Shown: piece after piece, positions 17,297 through 26,631 of the stretch
How the letters are laid out: each line of letters starts with the position of its first letter
Numbering within the stretch: the first letter of the stretch is position 1
Assembly: GCA_963776205.1 (NCBI GenBank)
Contig: CAVZLR010000004.1
Coordinates: 1,028,778-1,092,777 of the forward strand
Reading direction: 5' to 3'
From: UBA4459 sp963776205
Lineage (GTDB): Bacteria > Bacteroidota > Bacteroidia > Bacteroidales > F082
DNA length: 64,000 nucleotides
The notes under the pieces: generated by a model
Databases searched by the model: none
Seen by the model: the letters and a program-made list of their open reading frames with translations, nothing else
Told to the model about the DNA's origin: nothing
Made by a program: the position numbers and the translations under genes

Positions 17297-18080
17297 AGTT
17301 ATTTTAATACAGGTTATTGAAATTGTTAAAGAAGTTGGTTCTTTTATTCTGGAAGAGTCGAAAAAATTGTCAGCTTCTGATATTGAAGTAAAAGGGTTCA
17401 ATGATTTTGTAACTAATGTCGACAAGGAAGCTGAGCAAAGATTGATTGGGAAATTAAAGGGCATAATACCAAATGCAGGTTTTATTGTTGAAGAGGACAA
17501 ATCGCAAAAAGAAGCTTCCGAATACAATTGGATCATTGATCCTATTGATGGCACAACCAATTTCATACATTCAATACCGGTATTTTCAATTTCAGTGGCA
17601 TTACGTTTCAGAACTGACATCATCATAGGGATTGTATATGAAATCAATTCGAAAGAATGTTTCCATGCCATCAAAAACCATCCTGCTTTTCTAAATAATG
17701 ACATCATTTCCGTATCACAAAATAAAATACTCAGCAACGCCCTGTTAGCAACTGGGTTTCCTTATAATGACTTTTCACAGCTCGATCCTTATTTGCTGTT
17801 ATTTAAAGATTTAATGAAACATAGCAGTGGCATTCGAAGGCTTGGCTCAGCCGCAGTTGATTTAGCATATGTTGCCTGCGGACGATTTGATGTATTTTAT
17901 GAATATGGGCTAAAGCCATGGGATATTGCAGCCGGCTCATTTATAGTTCAGCAGGCAGGCGGAACAGTGACAGATTTTTCTGGCAGATCGGATTTTATCA
18001 TTAACCGGCAAATAATTGCATCAAACACTATATTGCATGACGAATTTGTCAGGAAGGTAGGCACCTATTTTATTTCTTGA
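17286..18080 (+). CDS. Inositol monophosphatase family protein
   Basis: The 264-residue enzyme has the metal-dependent phosphatase signatures: NDFVTNVDKEAE, the metal-binding Glu pair at 69-70 (VEED), IIDPIDGTTNF with D85-T90, and PWDIAAGSFIVQQAGGTVTDF in the C-terminal third. It hydrolyses a small sugar or inositol phosphate, or acts as a CysQ-like 3'-phosphoadenosine 5'-phosphate phosphatase. The latter would fit the sulfotransferase at 23874, but sequence alone does not decide. Confidence 0.9.
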   Translation: MKLEVILIQVIEIVKEVGSFILEESKKLSASDIEVKGFNDFVTNVDKEAEQRLIGKLKGIIPNAGFIVEEDKSQKEASEYNWIIDPIDGTTNFIHSIPVFSISVALRFRTDIIIGIVYEINSKECFHAIKNHPAFLNNDIISVSQNKILSNALLATGFPYNDFSQLDPYLLLFKDLMKHSSGIRRLGSAAVDLAYVACGRFDVFYEYGLKPWDIAAGSFIVQQAGGTVTDFSGRSDFIINRQIIASNTILHDEFVRKVGTYFIS

Positions 18081-18139
18081 ATATTCACCTTCGCAGCATA
18101 TTTTTTAGTATAATTGTATGTTTTACTCCTAACAAAAAA

Positions 18140-18457
18140 ATGACCAATAAGAATATAACTGAAAAACATAAGGACAGCCCAACTAGAAGTATTTTAAAAG
18201 CATTTAGTTGGCGATTCATAGCGTCTGGCGCCACTTTTATCATCAGCTTTGTGATATTTAGGCAATATACTACCAAATCATATTCGGAAATTCTTGAAAC
18301 TGCCTCGATAATAACCTTTGTTGATATTGTTGCCAAACTAATTTTATATTATTTACATGAAAGGTTATGGACAAATGTTACCTGGGGTAAATACTGGAAA
18401 AGGCAGGCATGGAAAAGGCGATATAGAAAAATGCATAAAAACAATTCGGATGAATAA
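18140..18457 (+). CDS. DUF2061 membrane protein
   Basis: This 105-residue protein has two membrane segments around SWRFIASGATFIISFVIF and ETASIITFVDIVAKLILYYLHERLW, the hallmark of the DUF2061 family. Members often lie beside sulfate-assimilation genes in other bacteria. The open frame begins at a TTG at 18077, but the ATG at 18140 gives a protein that begins just before the conserved region. Its stop overlaps the start of the NfeD-like gene by eight bases. Confidence 0.8.
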   Translation: MTNKNITEKHKDSPTRSILKAFSWRFIASGATFIISFVIFRQYTTKSYSEILETASIITFVDIVAKLILYYLHERLWTNVTWGKYWKRQAWKRRYRKMHKNNSDE

Positions 18458-19820
18458 GAATTCATTAAGATCCTGTATCAGGTTTATTTTTATTCTCAGT
18501 TTTGCTGTGTTCAGTTCCCAAACGCAAGGATTTGAAACAGATTCCGCTTTACAGCATAAAGTTTACATTTTCGACATAAAGGAAATGATTGCCCCCCCTG
18601 TTTGGCGTACAACTAAACTGGCAATGGAAGCTGCTGTAGATGAAGATGCAGATCTTATTCTGATTCATATGAATACTTATGGCGGCACCCTGGATGATGC
18701 AGACTCCATTCGTACAAAAATTCTTAATTCGCGAATACCCGTATACGTATTTATCGATAAAAATGCTGCATCTGCAGGAGCACTTATATCTATTGCATGC
18801 GACAGCATTTATATGGCACCAGGGGCCAGTATTGGAGCTGCCACTGTTGTAAATCAGCAGGGCGAACAAATGCCTGATAAGTACCAATCCTATATGAGAT
18901 CCATGATGCGCTCAACTGCTGAAGCGAAAAATCGCGATGTTGATATCGCCCAGGCAATGGTTGACCCAAAAGTTTACGTAGCCGGTATCAGCGATTCAGG
19001 GCAGGTATTAACGTTTACAGTTTCAGAAGCCATAAAATATGATTTTTGTGAAGCCAAGTTAAACAGTATTGAAGAAGTGCTGGAGCATACCGGCTTCGGA
19101 GATAGTGAAATTATAAGGCATCAACTCACCGCAACAGATAAAATTATTGGTTGGCTGATCAACCCGTTTGTGAGTGGTATCCTTATAATGATAATAGTTG
19201 GAGGTATTTATTTTGAACTTCAAACCCCTGGCGTTGGTTTTCCAATCGCAGCAGCTGCTTTGGCTGCCCTGCTATATTTCGCACCGCTATACATTGAAGG
19301 ACTGGCCAATAATTGGGAGATATTGATTTTCGTGGTTGGACTCATATTAATCGCAGTAGAAATTTTTGCCATTCCCGGCTTTGGTGTTGCCGGAGTACTC
19401 GGCATCACCCTAATGGTAACTGGATTAACACTTAGTATGGTTGACCAGATTGGGCCAGGTACATTTGATTATGACTTATCGAAACTTGTTAAGGCATTTT
19501 TCATTGTAGTAATTGCATTCTTTGTCTCTATTATTGGCTCAATTGTCCTGAGTAAACAACTGTTTACTACTTCAAGATTTGGAAATCTGGCATTAGCTAA
19601 GGTACAAGATACTGATGAAGGTTATTCTTCTGCCACAGTAGCTTATAAAGCAATGATTAATAAATCTGGAGTAACCAGAACCATCCTGAGACCTGCCGGA
19701 AAAATAGAGATCGATGGTGATTTATTTGATGCGGTTGCCTTAACTAGTTATATTGAGAAAGGAGAAAAAGTGATTGTGGTTGATTATCATAATGCGCAAC
19801 TCGTAGTAAAAAAAGCATAA
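18450..19820 (+). CDS. NfeD-family membrane protein with ClpP-like serine protease domain
   Basis: Starting at the ATG at 18450, which lies within the end of the DUF2061 gene, the protein has 456 residues. A signal peptide (SCIRFIFILSFAVFSSQTQGF) is followed by a ClpP/crotonase-like domain with ASAGALISIACDSIYMAPGASIGAA, whose Ser is the likely nucleophile. Four or so membrane helices and an OB-fold NfeD domain close the protein. Long NfeD proteins pair with flotillin/stomatin proteins and cleave membrane substrates. No stomatin gene is adjacent here. Confidence 0.88.
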   Translation: MNKNSLRSCIRFIFILSFAVFSSQTQGFETDSALQHKVYIFDIKEMIAPPVWRTTKLAMEAAVDEDADLILIHMNTYGGTLDDADSIRTKILNSRIPVYVFIDKNAASAGALISIACDSIYMAPGASIGAATVVNQQGEQMPDKYQSYMRSMMRSTAEAKNRDVDIAQAMVDPKVYVAGISDSGQVLTFTVSEAIKYDFCEAKLNSIEEVLEHTGFGDSEIIRHQLTATDKIIGWLINPFVSGILIMIIVGGIYFELQTPGVGFPIAAAALAALLYFAPLYIEGLANNWEILIFVVGLILIAVEIFAIPGFGVAGVLGITLMVTGLTLSMVDQIGPGTFDYDLSKLVKAFFIVVIAFFVSIIGSIVLSKQLFTTSRFGNLALAKVQDTDEGYSSATVAYKAMINKSGVTRTILRPAGKIEIDGDLFDAVALTSYIEKGEKVIVVDYHNAQLVVKKA

Positions 19821-19822
19821 AA

Positions 19823-20332
19823 GTGGAAAATAAAATTGAAGTTACCCGAAAAGATATTACCCAACTGGAAGTAGATGTAATTGTAAATGCTGCCAACAGC
19901 AGGTTGCTTGGAGGTGGTGGTGTAGATGGTGCGATTCATCGTGCTGCAGGACCTCAATTACTGGAAGAGTGCAAAACATTGAACGGCTGCCAAACCAGTG
20001 AAGCTAAAATTACAAATGGGTATGATTTACCTGCCAGATATGTGATTCACACCGTTGGACCTGTATGGAGAGGTGGTAAATTCAATGAGTCTGAATTGCT
20101 CAAGAATTGTTACAAGAACAGCTTGCAACTGGCTCAGATAAATGATTGTAAGTCAATTGCGTTCCCAAATATCAGCACAGGCATCTATGGGTATCCTAAA
20201 CACGAAGCCGCTGAAATTGCAATAAAAACTGTCCAAGACTTCCTAAAAGACAATAATATACCTTCCAAAGTATATTTTGTTTGTTTTGAAGAACCTAATT
20301 TTAATATCTACACTGAATTACTCAGTAAGTAA
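19823..20332 (+). CDS. Macrodomain protein, O-acetyl-ADP-ribose deacetylase type
   Basis: The 169-residue protein is a single macrodomain of the MacroD/YmdB class. The ADP-ribose binding elements are VDVIVNAANSRLLGGGGVDGAIHRAAG (residues 15-41) and FPNISTGIYGYPKHEAA (about 114-130). It probably removes ADP-ribose or acetyl groups from O-acetyl-ADP-ribose or ADP-ribosylated proteins. It starts with GTG two bases after the NfeD gene, so it belongs to the same message. Confidence 0.93.
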   Translation: MENKIEVTRKDITQLEVDVIVNAANSRLLGGGGVDGAIHRAAGPQLLEECKTLNGCQTSEAKITNGYDLPARYVIHTVGPVWRGGKFNESELLKNCYKNSLQLAQINDCKSIAFPNISTGIYGYPKHEAAEIAIKTVQDFLKDNNIPSKVYFVCFEEPNFNIYTELLSK

Positions 20333-20384
20333 TTAGCCGAACAAAACCTTATTAAAAATCTATAAATAATTAAAATAAGTTGTG

Positions 20385-20415
20385 TATTTTTGTTGTTCTA
20401 AACATATTTTGTTTA
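20385..20415 (+). promoter_or_regulatory. MarR-type promoter with overlapping inverted-repeat operator
   Basis: TATTTTTG at 20385-20392 is a -7 box. Immediately downstream, over the expected start of transcription, TAAACATATTTTGTTTA (20399-20415) is a perfect six-base inverted repeat with a five-base spacer. This is a typical place and shape for autorepression by the MarR-family protein that begins at 20429. Confidence 0.5.
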
Positions 20416-20428
20416 ACACATATTTTAT

Positions 20429-20866
20429 ATGAAACACAAACTGTCCTATACAAAACATCAACGAGCTGTTGTTGAAATCATCTGGATCTTTAACTTGATT
20501 GATGAACGCATTTCAGCAACATTAAGGGGGTTTGGCATAACACATGTACAATTTAATATATTGCGATTGCTGCAAAGTCAGTATCCGGAAGTAATTTCTG
20601 TTGGAGAAGTAAAAAAAAGGGTTTTATTCCGTACGTCTGACGTAACCCGATTAATTGACCGTTTAGTGAACAAGAAATTGGTAGAGCGCAGTTTATGTGA
20701 ACAAAACAGAAGAAAAATGGACTTAAAAATCAGCAAAGAAGGCCTGGAACTTATTGAAAAGATTTTGCCTGGCCTAAATAGAACCATTGATGAATTAGTT
20801 GGCAGTAAATTAAGTGAACAAGAAGCTGAAATAGTTGTTGAATTATTAAAAAAGATCAGAAGCTGA
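20429..20866 (+). CDS. MarR-family transcriptional regulator
   Basis: The 145-residue protein is a winged-helix regulator. The recognition region is VGEVKKRVLFRTSDVTRLIDRLVNKKLVERSLCEQNRRKMDLKISKEG, with the wing at about residues 84-104. C-terminal helices form the dimer interface. The effector is unknown. It precedes pirin by 28 bases and the CDGSH gene, which suggests control of a small redox-related set. A candidate operator lies upstream. Confidence 0.9.
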   Translation: MKHKLSYTKHQRAVVEIIWIFNLIDERISATLRGFGITHVQFNILRLLQSQYPEVISVGEVKKRVLFRTSDVTRLIDRLVNKKLVERSLCEQNRRKMDLKISKEGLELIEKILPGLNRTIDELVGSKLSEQEAEIVVELLKKIRS

Positions 20867-20894
20867 TACTTTTTAATCAAGAAGTACAAAAAAA

Positions 20895-21770
20895 ATGAAA
20901 AATAGAAGCATACATAAGATCATCCCGGCACGAAAAGTAAATATGGGTGGTATATACCTGGATCAACCTTTACCTTTTGAAGATATTGATCAAATAGACC
21001 CTTTTATTCTTATACATCATTGGAATAAAAAAATTGGAGGGGGTGATAGTCAGAAAAACCAGGGCGTTGGACCGCACCCTCACCGGGGATTTTCTCCGGT
21101 AACTTTAATATTTAAAGGTGGTGTTCATCATCAGGACTCAAGAGGGAATAACAGTATCATTGTAGAAGGCGGCACCCAATGGATGAACAGCGGAATGGGA
21201 ATCGTTCACAGCGAACGCCCAACCAAAGAGCTTGCAGAAAATGGTGGTGAATTTGAGTTTATTCAGTTCTGGGTAAATGCTCCGGCTAAAAATAAAATGG
21301 ATGAACCTTCCTACCAGCCACTTTTAAAAGAGGACACACCCAACTTTAAGTCAGAAGACCAAAAAATAGACATTGCTGTTGTAGCGGGGGCGATAAATGA
21401 CATTAAAGGGCCAATAAAAACAAACAGCCCTTTAATCGTTTTACGTCTCACAATTGAAAAAGGTGGTAAAGTTACCATTCCGATTCCTGAGGATTTCAAT
21501 ACGCTCCTCTACCAGTTGGACGGCTCCCTTCTGATAAACGAAAAAAGTAAAACCAAAGAAAAGAATATGCTTTGGTTCAGAAATGACGGAAAAAAAATTA
21601 CTATTGAAGGCATAGAAAACACACGGGCTATCATACTTTCCGGCAAACCTATAAACGAGGAAATAACCACTTATGGACCATTTGTAATGAATACGCAAAC
21701 AGAAATTATGGAAGCTATGCGTGACTATCAAATGGGAAAGATGGGTGTTTTAGTTGAACAATTTGAATAA
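20895..21770 (+). CDS. Pirin family protein
   Basis: The 291-residue bicupin has the pirin metal site in its N-terminal half: HPHRGFSPVTLIFKGGVHHQDSRG gives two His, with further ligands in NSGMGIVHSERP. A C-terminal pirin domain follows (about 175-285). Pirins are iron-binding proteins with quercetinase or redox-sensor roles; the role here is not known. It lies between the MarR regulator and the CDGSH protein. Confidence 0.92.
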   Translation: MKNRSIHKIIPARKVNMGGIYLDQPLPFEDIDQIDPFILIHHWNKKIGGGDSQKNQGVGPHPHRGFSPVTLIFKGGVHHQDSRGNNSIIVEGGTQWMNSGMGIVHSERPTKELAENGGEFEFIQFWVNAPAKNKMDEPSYQPLLKEDTPNFKSEDQKIDIAVVAGAINDIKGPIKTNSPLIVLRLTIEKGGKVTIPIPEDFNTLLYQLDGSLLINEKSKTKEKNMLWFRNDGKKITIEGIENTRAIILSGKPINEEITTYGPFVMNTQTEIMEAMRDYQMGKMGVLVEQFE

Positions 21771-21809
21771 AATATCTTTAAATAAATACAATCATTAAAA
21801 CTGAATATC

Positions 21810-22052
21810 ATGGAAAAAGGAAAAATTGCCGGCAAAACGCCACAAATTATAGAACTGGAAGAAGGTAAAGTATTTGCATGGTGTGCATGTGGATTATCTA
21901 CCAATCAACCCTATTGCGACGGATCGCATAAAGGTACTGGATTTAAACCTCACGTTTTCAAAGCAGACGCAACAAAAAAAGCAGCTTTCTGCATATGCAA
22001 GCAAACAGATAATCCTCCTTATTGTGATGGAAGCCACTCAAAGCTCAAGTAA
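21810..22052 (+). CDS. Double CDGSH iron-sulfur protein
   Basis: This 80-residue protein is almost entirely two CDGSH motifs: CACGLSTNQPYCDGSH and CICKQTDNPPYCDGSH. Each gives three Cys and one His for a labile [2Fe-2S] cluster, and together they suggest a mitoNEET-like intramolecular pair. Such proteins transfer clusters or electrons under redox stress. It is 39 bases after pirin. Confidence 0.93.
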   Translation: MEKGKIAGKTPQIIELEEGKVFAWCACGLSTNQPYCDGSHKGTGFKPHVFKADATKKAAFCICKQTDNPPYCDGSHSKLK

Positions 22053-22165
22053 CTTATAGGATATCACACCATTTAATAATTTTCGCCTTCATCAATGGAG
22101 GGTGGAATGTATAACTTTTACTAATAAAACTTTAAATCTCTTAAATTCCAGAGCATGTTTTTTAT

Positions 22166-22173
22166 TAAATTTG
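22166..22173 (+). promoter_or_regulatory. -7 box (TAAATTTG) of the secreted protease gene
   Basis: TAAATTTG is an exact TAnnTTTG match 41 bases before the ATG at 22215, in the 162-base space after the CDGSH gene. Confidence 0.4.
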
Positions 22174-22214
22174 ATGCTTTTAAAAACTCTGAATTTTAAA
22201 TTCCATCTATCATT

Positions 22215-23855
22215 ATGAAAAACATCTTTATTCTAACCTTGGGTTTCCTGTTAACACACCATTTTTTAATCGCCCAAATTCCTGCACAATTTGATTTACG
22301 CGACGTTGGAGGACAGAATTATGTTACAAGTGTTAAAAGTCAACAGGGCGGAACATGCTGGACACATGGCAGCTGGGCATCAATGGAAGGTAACTTATTA
22401 ATGACCGATGTTTGGGAAGCCGAAGGTGAAAACGGGGAACCCGCCCTGGCAGAATATCACCTCGACTGGTGGAATGGATACAATGAATATTTCAACCAGG
22501 ATTTAGATCCACCATATAATAATGGCCAGGGGCTGGAAGTACATATGGGAGGAGATTACAGGGTAACAACAGCCTATATGTCAAGACTAGAAGGTGCCAC
22601 AAGGGAGATTGATGGCAATAACTATAATAGCCCGCCACAAAGGTTTAGTCCTGATTATCACATATATTATGCAAGGGATGTTGAATGGTATACCGCAGGT
22701 CCTAACCTTGAGAATATTGATTTAATTAAGTCTAAAGTTATGCAGCATGGCGTTATGGCAATATGTATGGCATATAGCAATAGTTTTATTGACAATAATT
22801 ACAACCATTATCAACCACCTTCAAATAATATGGAACCAAATCACTCAGTTGCAATTATAGGATGGGATGATGAACATGTTACACAAGCGCCAGAACCCGG
22901 GGCCTGGATTGTTAAGAATAGCTGGGGGTCTGGATGGGGATATAATGGATATTTTTGGATATCGTATTATGATAAACAGGCTTGCCAGAATCCAGAAATG
23001 GGGGCTATCTCATTTTACAATGTTGTTAAATCCGTTTGGGATACTGCCTATTATCACGATTATCATGGATGGCGCGACACTTTGCTAGGTGTAACAGAAG
23101 CGTTCAATGCCTTCACTGCAACTGAACATGAAGCGATAACTGCGGTTAGTTTCTTTACTGCAGAAAATGATGTGGAATTCACAATAAGGATCTATGATGA
23201 TTTTAATGGATCTACACTCGATAACCAACTAGATGAAGTTACTGGAAACCTTGAATTCTCCGGATTGCATACTATCGATTTAAATGATGAAGTAAACATT
23301 TTTGACGGAGATGATTTTTATGTTTATTTAAGCTTATCAGCTGGAGGATTTCCTTACGACAGAACATCAGATGTACCTGTATTGCTGGGAGGTGACAGCC
23401 GCGTGATTGTTCCTTCTGCTGCAAATGCAGGTGAGAGTTATTACAATGAAGAAGGAGCATGGAAGGACTTCTATGAATATATCGATGATTCGGGTTTTGA
23501 GCAAACCGGCAACCTGTGTATAAAAGCGCTTGCTATTCATGACCCTACACTTTCGGCATCGTCGATTGAAAATAGTGGTAAATCCTCTTTAGGAGGCAAT
23601 TATCCAAATCCTTTTAGTGATCAAACCCTAATTAGCTATCATATAGCATCTGAATCCTCAGTTAAGATATTCGTTTACAATTCAATGGGACAAATTATTA
23701 TGATGATGGATGAAGGAATTAAACAAGCAGGATCTTATAGTTACGTTTTAAATAGTTCTGATATGCATGGAAATCATTTGATTGAAGGGGTTTACTTCTA
23801 TTCAATTGAAGTTGACGGTCACAGGCTTGAAACGAAGAAAATGATCAAAAAATAA
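22215..23855 (+). CDS. Secreted papain-family (C1) cysteine protease with type IX sorting domain
   Basis: The 546-residue precursor has a signal peptide (1 to about 20) and a papain-like domain directly after it: oxyanion Gln44, nucleophile Cys48 in GGTCWTHGSW, His210 in EPNHSVAIIGW and Asn235 in VKNSWGSGWGYNGYFWISY. There is no clear propeptide. A lectin-like beta domain of the kind found after bacterial C1 domains covers about 255-445. A type A type IX sorting domain (NYPNPFSDQTLISYHI onward) closes the protein, so it is exported through T9SS and surface-attached or released. Confidence 0.92.
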   Translation: MKNIFILTLGFLLTHHFLIAQIPAQFDLRDVGGQNYVTSVKSQQGGTCWTHGSWASMEGNLLMTDVWEAEGENGEPALAEYHLDWWNGYNEYFNQDLDPPYNNGQGLEVHMGGDYRVTTAYMSRLEGATREIDGNNYNSPPQRFSPDYHIYYARDVEWYTAGPNLENIDLIKSKVMQHGVMAICMAYSNSFIDNNYNHYQPPSNNMEPNHSVAIIGWDDEHVTQAPEPGAWIVKNSWGSGWGYNGYFWISYYDKQACQNPEMGAISFYNVVKSVWDTAYYHDYHGWRDTLLGVTEAFNAFTATEHEAITAVSFFTAENDVEFTIRIYDDFNGSTLDNQLDEVTGNLEFSGLHTIDLNDEVNIFDGDDFYVYLSLSAGGFPYDRTSDVPVLLGGDSRVIVPSAANAGESYYNEEGAWKDFYEYIDDSGFEQTGNLCIKALAIHDPTLSASSIENSGKSSLGGNYPNPFSDQTLISYHIASESSVKIFVYNSMGQIIMMMDEGIKQAGSYSYVLNSSDMHGNHLIEGVYFYSIEVDGHRLETKKMIKK

Positions 23856-23873
23856 TTAGCTGAATTTAACTGA

Positions 23874-24926
23874 ATGCCTAGAAACAAAGAATTTAATTTG
23901 CCTGTAACTGTTCTTATTGGAAGCGACAGGAGTAATATGAAAAGTATTACCAGGGGTATGCAAATTGATCCAGCATACAAATTGAAGCACGGTATTACTT
24001 TATCCATAAGCACGATTCTAACTTTATTCAGTAAAATTGAAAACAAAACAAAAGCCCGGCTGATCAGACAAACTGAAATTTCAAAACCACCTGTATTTGT
24101 AGTGGGTTTCTGGCGAAGTGGAACAACCCTATTGCATAACCTATTGTGCCAGAACCCGGATTTTGCTTTCGTCTCTACCTTCCAGACTGTTTTTCCGAAC
24201 CACACATTATCTAACCAGTGGTGGTTAAAATATGTGGGTGCGCCGTTTATACCCGAGTACCGTCCTGCTGATAAAGTAAAGCTGGAATGGGAAAATCCGC
24301 AGGAAGAAGAATTATCATTGGGAAATATGCAGGAAATCAGCTATTACAATTTCATGTATTTCCCCAATAGTTTTGAGAAATACCTTAATAAAGGATTACT
24401 GTTAGAAAACCTGGATGAAAAAGAACTAAAAAAATGGGAGGACGCTTATTTAAAGCTTATTAAAACAGCCATCATCAATACCAGGGGGCAACAGTTTGTT
24501 TCTAAAAATCCACCCAATGCATTCAGGATTCCTCAACTTTTAAAAATGTTTCCGGATGCGAAGTTTATTAATATAGCACGAAAAGAAGACGAAGTGATCT
24601 TTTCATTCAAACGATTTATGGTTGAAGTGTTAAAAGGCACAGCACTTCAGGATTTTGACCTGGAAATACTGGACAATCAGGTTAAGGAACTTTACGCTAT
24701 TTACAAGAAAAAATACAACAACGACAAATTACTTATTCCCAAGGGGAACCTGGTTGAAATTGATTACCACGAATTTGTTGATCATAAAATTGAAGGCATC
24801 AAGCACGTTTATGATTCGCTAGGACTTGATGGTTTTAAAACATCTTTACCATATATGGAACAATACCTGGAGGAGACCAAAGATTTTCAGCCCTGGAATC
24901 ACCGGAAAATGCAAAAGAAAAAGTAG
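23874..24926 (+). CDS. Sulfotransferase family protein
   Basis: The 350-residue cytoplasmic protein has the PAPS-binding P-loop variant VGFWRSGTTLLHNLLCQNP at about residues 77-95. The 3'-phosphate binding segment is SKNPPNAFRIPQLLKMFPDAKFINIARKEDEVIFSFKRF. It resembles Stf0/sulfotransfer_3 members that sulfate glycans, lipids or aryl compounds. The acceptor is unknown. It begins 18 bases after the protease and ends three bases before the convergent PfkB remnant. Confidence 0.85.
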   Translation: MPRNKEFNLPVTVLIGSDRSNMKSITRGMQIDPAYKLKHGITLSISTILTLFSKIENKTKARLIRQTEISKPPVFVVGFWRSGTTLLHNLLCQNPDFAFVSTFQTVFPNHTLSNQWWLKYVGAPFIPEYRPADKVKLEWENPQEEELSLGNMQEISYYNFMYFPNSFEKYLNKGLLLENLDEKELKKWEDAYLKLIKTAIINTRGQQFVSKNPPNAFRIPQLLKMFPDAKFINIARKEDEVIFSFKRFMVEVLKGTALQDFDLEILDNQVKELYAIYKKKYNNDKLLIPKGNLVEIDYHEFVDHKIEGIKHVYDSLGLDGFKTSLPYMEQYLEETKDFQPWNHRKMQKKK

Positions 24927-24929
24927 TAA

Positions 24930-25832
24930 TTATTTTTTCAGTGGGATATAATTATCCATCGTCTGACAAACCAAAGAAGAAAACCGGGAGCCTTCACCCA
25001 TCAATTTGCTCAAGTTATCTTCAGTTAAATTTCTAAAATCATTTGTTAATCCCTGATCAATAATTGAGTTAACCAATCCCGCTGTATAGGCGTCACCTGC
25101 ACCAATTGTACTGATCACCTTTATCTTTTTAGCTATCAACGATTTTTTATTATTCTTAAAGAATGCGGTACTTCCATTTTTACCTTGTGTGATGACTATC
25201 AAAGCATCCTTATTAATCTTAAAAAGCTCCGCTTTCATTTTTTCTATTTCAGTTTCCTCAAATATATTCGAGAAATCTTCATCTGATCCTTTGATGATAT
25301 CAGCAAACGCCAGATTCTTTATAAGCATTTCTCTGCTTCCTTCATTTTTTAATTGGTGGTTATGCCTGACATTCGGGTCGTAAACAATCAATGCTCCTCC
25401 CCTTTTCGCTGCTTGTTAAGTAAGTAATTGAGATCATTTTCAATTTCCGGATCACGCGAATACATGGAACCCAGTACCAGGATATCATTTTGAGTAAACA
25501 TCTGGTGGATTGGCAAGTGACCTGATTACCGGGTATGCTTTTTGAAAAGTATAGCTGGGTTTGGAGTTTTCATCTAACAGGGCCAATGCTTTTGAAGTTT
25601 GATTATTCTTATAGATTGTTATAAAATCTGTATTGACACCATTTTCATGAAGGAATCTAATCAGCTGACTTCCTGTTTCATCATCTCCTATTTCTGAAAT
25701 CAATGACACATCCTTCCCTGCCCTGCTCAGCGAAACGGATACATTCAAAAGAGAGCCACCCGGCTTCGCAATAGTATTGCCATCAATGCTTGTAATAATG
25801 TCCATCAACGATTCTCCCAGGGTGTATATCAT
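24930..25832 (-). pseudogene. PfkB-family carbohydrate kinase (fructokinase-like), frameshifted
   Basis: The N-terminal part (25832 down to 25485) has GESLMDIITSIDG and KPGGSLLNVSVSLSRAGKDVSLISEIGDDETG, as in fructokinases. The C-terminal part (25391 down to 24930) has ISTIGAGDAYTAGLVN with the catalytic Asp. The frame is broken twice. Near 25490-25505 the frame stops, while the next frame continues as FTQNDILVLGSMYSRDPE. Near 25405-25415 the frame must shift again to read AAKRGGALIVYDPNVRH. All parts are otherwise intact, so the decay is recent or the sequence contains errors. Confidence 0.85.
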
Positions 25833-25908
25833 TTATTGATTTTGTTTATCAAAAGTAATTTTTAACAGTGAAATTTACGATTGTTCATCAGATTTATTTG
25901 TAATACAT

Positions 25909-25916
25909 TAAATTTG
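25909..25916 (+). promoter_or_regulatory. -7 box (TAAATTTG) of the outer-membrane protein gene
   Basis: TAAATTTG matches TAnnTTTG and lies 22 bases before the ATG at 25939, in the space after the divergent PfkB remnant. Confidence 0.4.
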
Positions 25917-25938
25917 CGGCTTTATATAAATTCGATCC

Positions 25939-26631
25939 ATGAATTTCAAATCATTTATATTTTCAATTCTTACTTTATTTTTCATTTCAACAACTGTCAT
26001 TTCACAGGAAAAAAACTCATTTTTCTCTGTTGGAGCAGGAACTTCTATTCCTGTGGGAATATATGGAGGCACTAATTATGATGAAAGCTGTTTTACCACA
26101 ACAGGAATTAATTTAAATCTCGAAGGTGCCTGGTATTTCCTTCCTTACCTTGGTATTGGAGCCCAGGCAGGCTACAACCTCCATCCAGTTGATGTGTGGG
26201 CATTGGGTTATGAACGGGTACAGAATGATCCCTTCTTACAGGATGTTACAACAAGGTCAGAAGCCTACCAGATGATCACATTTGGTATTGGCCCATATAC
26301 TTCATGGAAAGTATGGAAAGACTTATCATTTCATGGAAAATTGCTGGCAGGAATGATCTTCGGAAAAACACCCTACCAGGTTTTTGAACCTGAATACTTT
26401 ATTGTTGGCCCCAGGTACGAAGTAAAAACTTCAGCGCAGGATTACGGTTTTATAGTCATACCAGGCATAGGTTTCCAATATAATGTATCGCCTTGTATCG
26501 GGTTGAAGGTTGACAGTGAATATTATTACCGAGAATTGATCTACGGATTTAATACCGGAAGTAGTGAACGTTACGATTACCGGACTACAAGTTTCATCAA
26601 TGTTACATTAGGCTTGGTGGTTATTTTGTAA
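25939..26631 (+). CDS. Outer-membrane beta-barrel protein of unknown function
   Basis: This 230-residue protein has a signal peptide (MNFKSFIFSILTLFFISTTVISQ) and a porin-type or OmpA-like small barrel pattern: Gly/aromatic alternating strands (SVGAGTSIPVGIYGG, LGIGAQAGYNL, FHGKLLAGMIFG, SFINVTLGLVVIL). The function is not recognisable. Its 3' end overlaps the likely end of the convergent GNAT remnant by about 24 bases. Confidence 0.7.
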   Translation: MNFKSFIFSILTLFFISTTVISQEKNSFFSVGAGTSIPVGIYGGTNYDESCFTTTGINLNLEGAWYFLPYLGIGAQAGYNLHPVDVWALGYERVQNDPFLQDVTTRSEAYQMITFGIGPYTSWKVWKDLSFHGKLLAGMIFGKTPYQVFEPEYFIVGPRYEVKTSAQDYGFIVIPGIGFQYNVSPCIGLKVDSEYYYRELIYGFNTGSSERYDYRTTSFINVTLGLVVIL

